Below are positions 5,328 through 5,843 of a stretch of 5,843 nucleotides of DNA, piece after piece. Both the position numbers and the translations under genes were made by a program. Numbering within the stretch: the first letter of the stretch is position 1; each line of letters starts with the position of its first letter. The DNA is from Acidobacteriaceae bacterium (GTDB taxonomy: Bacteria; Acidobacteriota; Terriglobia; Terriglobales; Acidobacteriaceae), in contig PMXH01000545.1 of the NCBI GenBank assembly GCA_003165855.1, positions 241 through 6,083 of the forward strand, in the 5' to 3' direction. The notes beneath the pieces were generated by a model. It did not search any database. It was given only the letters and a program-made list of their open reading frames with translations, and was not told the DNA's origin.

Positions 5328-5843
5328 CTAGATCGAATAGCCCGCTGCACTCAAGGCGTTCTTGAACTCCTTCAGAAAAAACTGCACGTTGTCTTCAGTG
5401 GCCAACGGTCCCATCACACCGATGCGGAAAACTTTGCCTGCCAGCGGTCCGAACCCGCCGGCGATCTCAATGCCCGGGCCGTCCAAAAGACGTCTGCGCA
5501 CTTTGGCCTCGTCCACGCCTTCGGGCACGCATACAGTGTTCAGGGTTGCGATTCTATGCGCTTCGGGAACGTGCATGCGAAGACCCATCGACTCAATGCC
5601 TTTCACAAACGCTCGATTGCAACGGCGATGCCGCTCCCAGCGATTCTCGATTCCTTCCTCGCTGATCACCATGAGCGCTTCGCGCAAAGCGTAGAACATG
5701 GAGATCGGGGCGGTGTGGTGGTAGCGGTGAGACACCGTCGAGTAATCGTGAATCAGCTTGAGATCGAGATACCAACTGCGGGACGGAGTCGTGCGGGCGC
5801 GCAGGAAATCCATCGCCCGCTGCGACATCGCCATCGGGGACAA
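5328..5843 (-). CDS. Class V aminotransferase, alanine-glyoxylate aminotransferase-like, C-terminal 171 residues (5' end beyond the right edge)
   Basis: Pyridoxal-phosphate enzyme; the family moves an amino group between alanine, serine or ureidoglycine and glyoxylate or a similar 2-oxo acid. The visible part starts just after the expected PLP lysine, so the catalytic lysine and cofactor pocket are outside the window. Seen and shared with human AGT, as I recall it: SWYLDLKL (fragment residues 23-30), YHHTAP followed by YALREAL, GIEIAGGFGPLAGKVFRIGV with the arginine of FRIG that binds the substrate carboxylate, and a closing helix. The protein ends at TAG (5330-5328). Numbers refer to the fragment, since the true start is not visible. 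Candidates within the family are alanine-glyoxylate, serine-glyoxylate and (S)-ureidoglycine-glyoxylate aminotransferases (PucG); the visible part does not decide between them. It is followed by two hairpins and then a separate promoter for the ligase operon, so it is a neighbour and probably not co-transcribed with it. Confidence 0.9.
   Translation of the reverse strand: MSPMAMSQRAMDFLRARTTPSRSWYLDLKLIHDYSTVSHRYHHTAPISMFYALREALMVISEEGIENRWERHRRCNRAFVKGIESMGLRMHVPEAHRIATLNTVCVPEGVDEAKVRRRLLDGPGIEIAGGFGPLAGKVFRIGVMGPLATEDNVQFFLKEFKNALSAAGYSI

Noticed and set aside
1..5843. CRISPR array, insertion sequence, tRNA or rRNA genes
   Set aside because: No regularly spaced repeats, transposase motifs, terminal inverted repeats flanking a gene, or tRNA cloverleaf were seen on either strand.

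Overview
All five genes recognised in this window lie on the minus strand, so transcription runs from high to low coordinates. Overall base composition is moderately GC-rich. A bacterial chromosome is indicated by the Shine-Dalgarno-like sites, GTG and TTG starts, sigma70-like promoter boxes and a GntR-type regulator. A complete-looking N-terminal half of a CDC48/VCP-type double AAA+ ATPase in a bacterium, beside this metabolic gene mix, fits lineages such as Acidobacteriota. That assignment is inference from general resemblance, not from a marker gene.

From right to left, the layout is as follows. (1) The C-terminal 171 residues of a class V aminotransferase resembling alanine-glyoxylate aminotransferase run in from the right edge (stop at 5328). 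(2) A 135-base gap holds a good hairpin terminator candidate and a promoter of form TTGACG-N17-GATAAG. (3) A 503-residue acyl-CoA synthetase follows; its closest resemblance is to the plant/yeast oxalyl-CoA synthetase group (AAE3/Pcs60). (4) It overlaps, through ATGA, a 327-residue reductase of the ketopantoate reductase fold; these two form a translationally coupled operon. (5) A second gap carries a weak terminator for that operon, then a promoter and an inverted-repeat operator candidate. (6) A 235-residue FadR-type GntR regulator with a metal-binding FCD domain follows. (7) A 216-base gap contains three perfect short inverted repeats and no in-frame stop. (8) The first 547 residues of the CDC48-type ATPase run off the left edge.

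The metabolic reading is that ligase, reductase and aminotransferase may all handle small 2-oxo or dicarboxylic acids (oxalate, glyoxylate or related compounds), with the FCD regulator sensing a carboxylate. The ligase's group resemblance is strong. The exact substrates, the regulatory link, and any connection to the ATPase are inference. The window does not show a clearly undescribed system. The points most worth a second look are this putative C2-acid module, the two promoter/operator layouts, and the bacterial CDC48.
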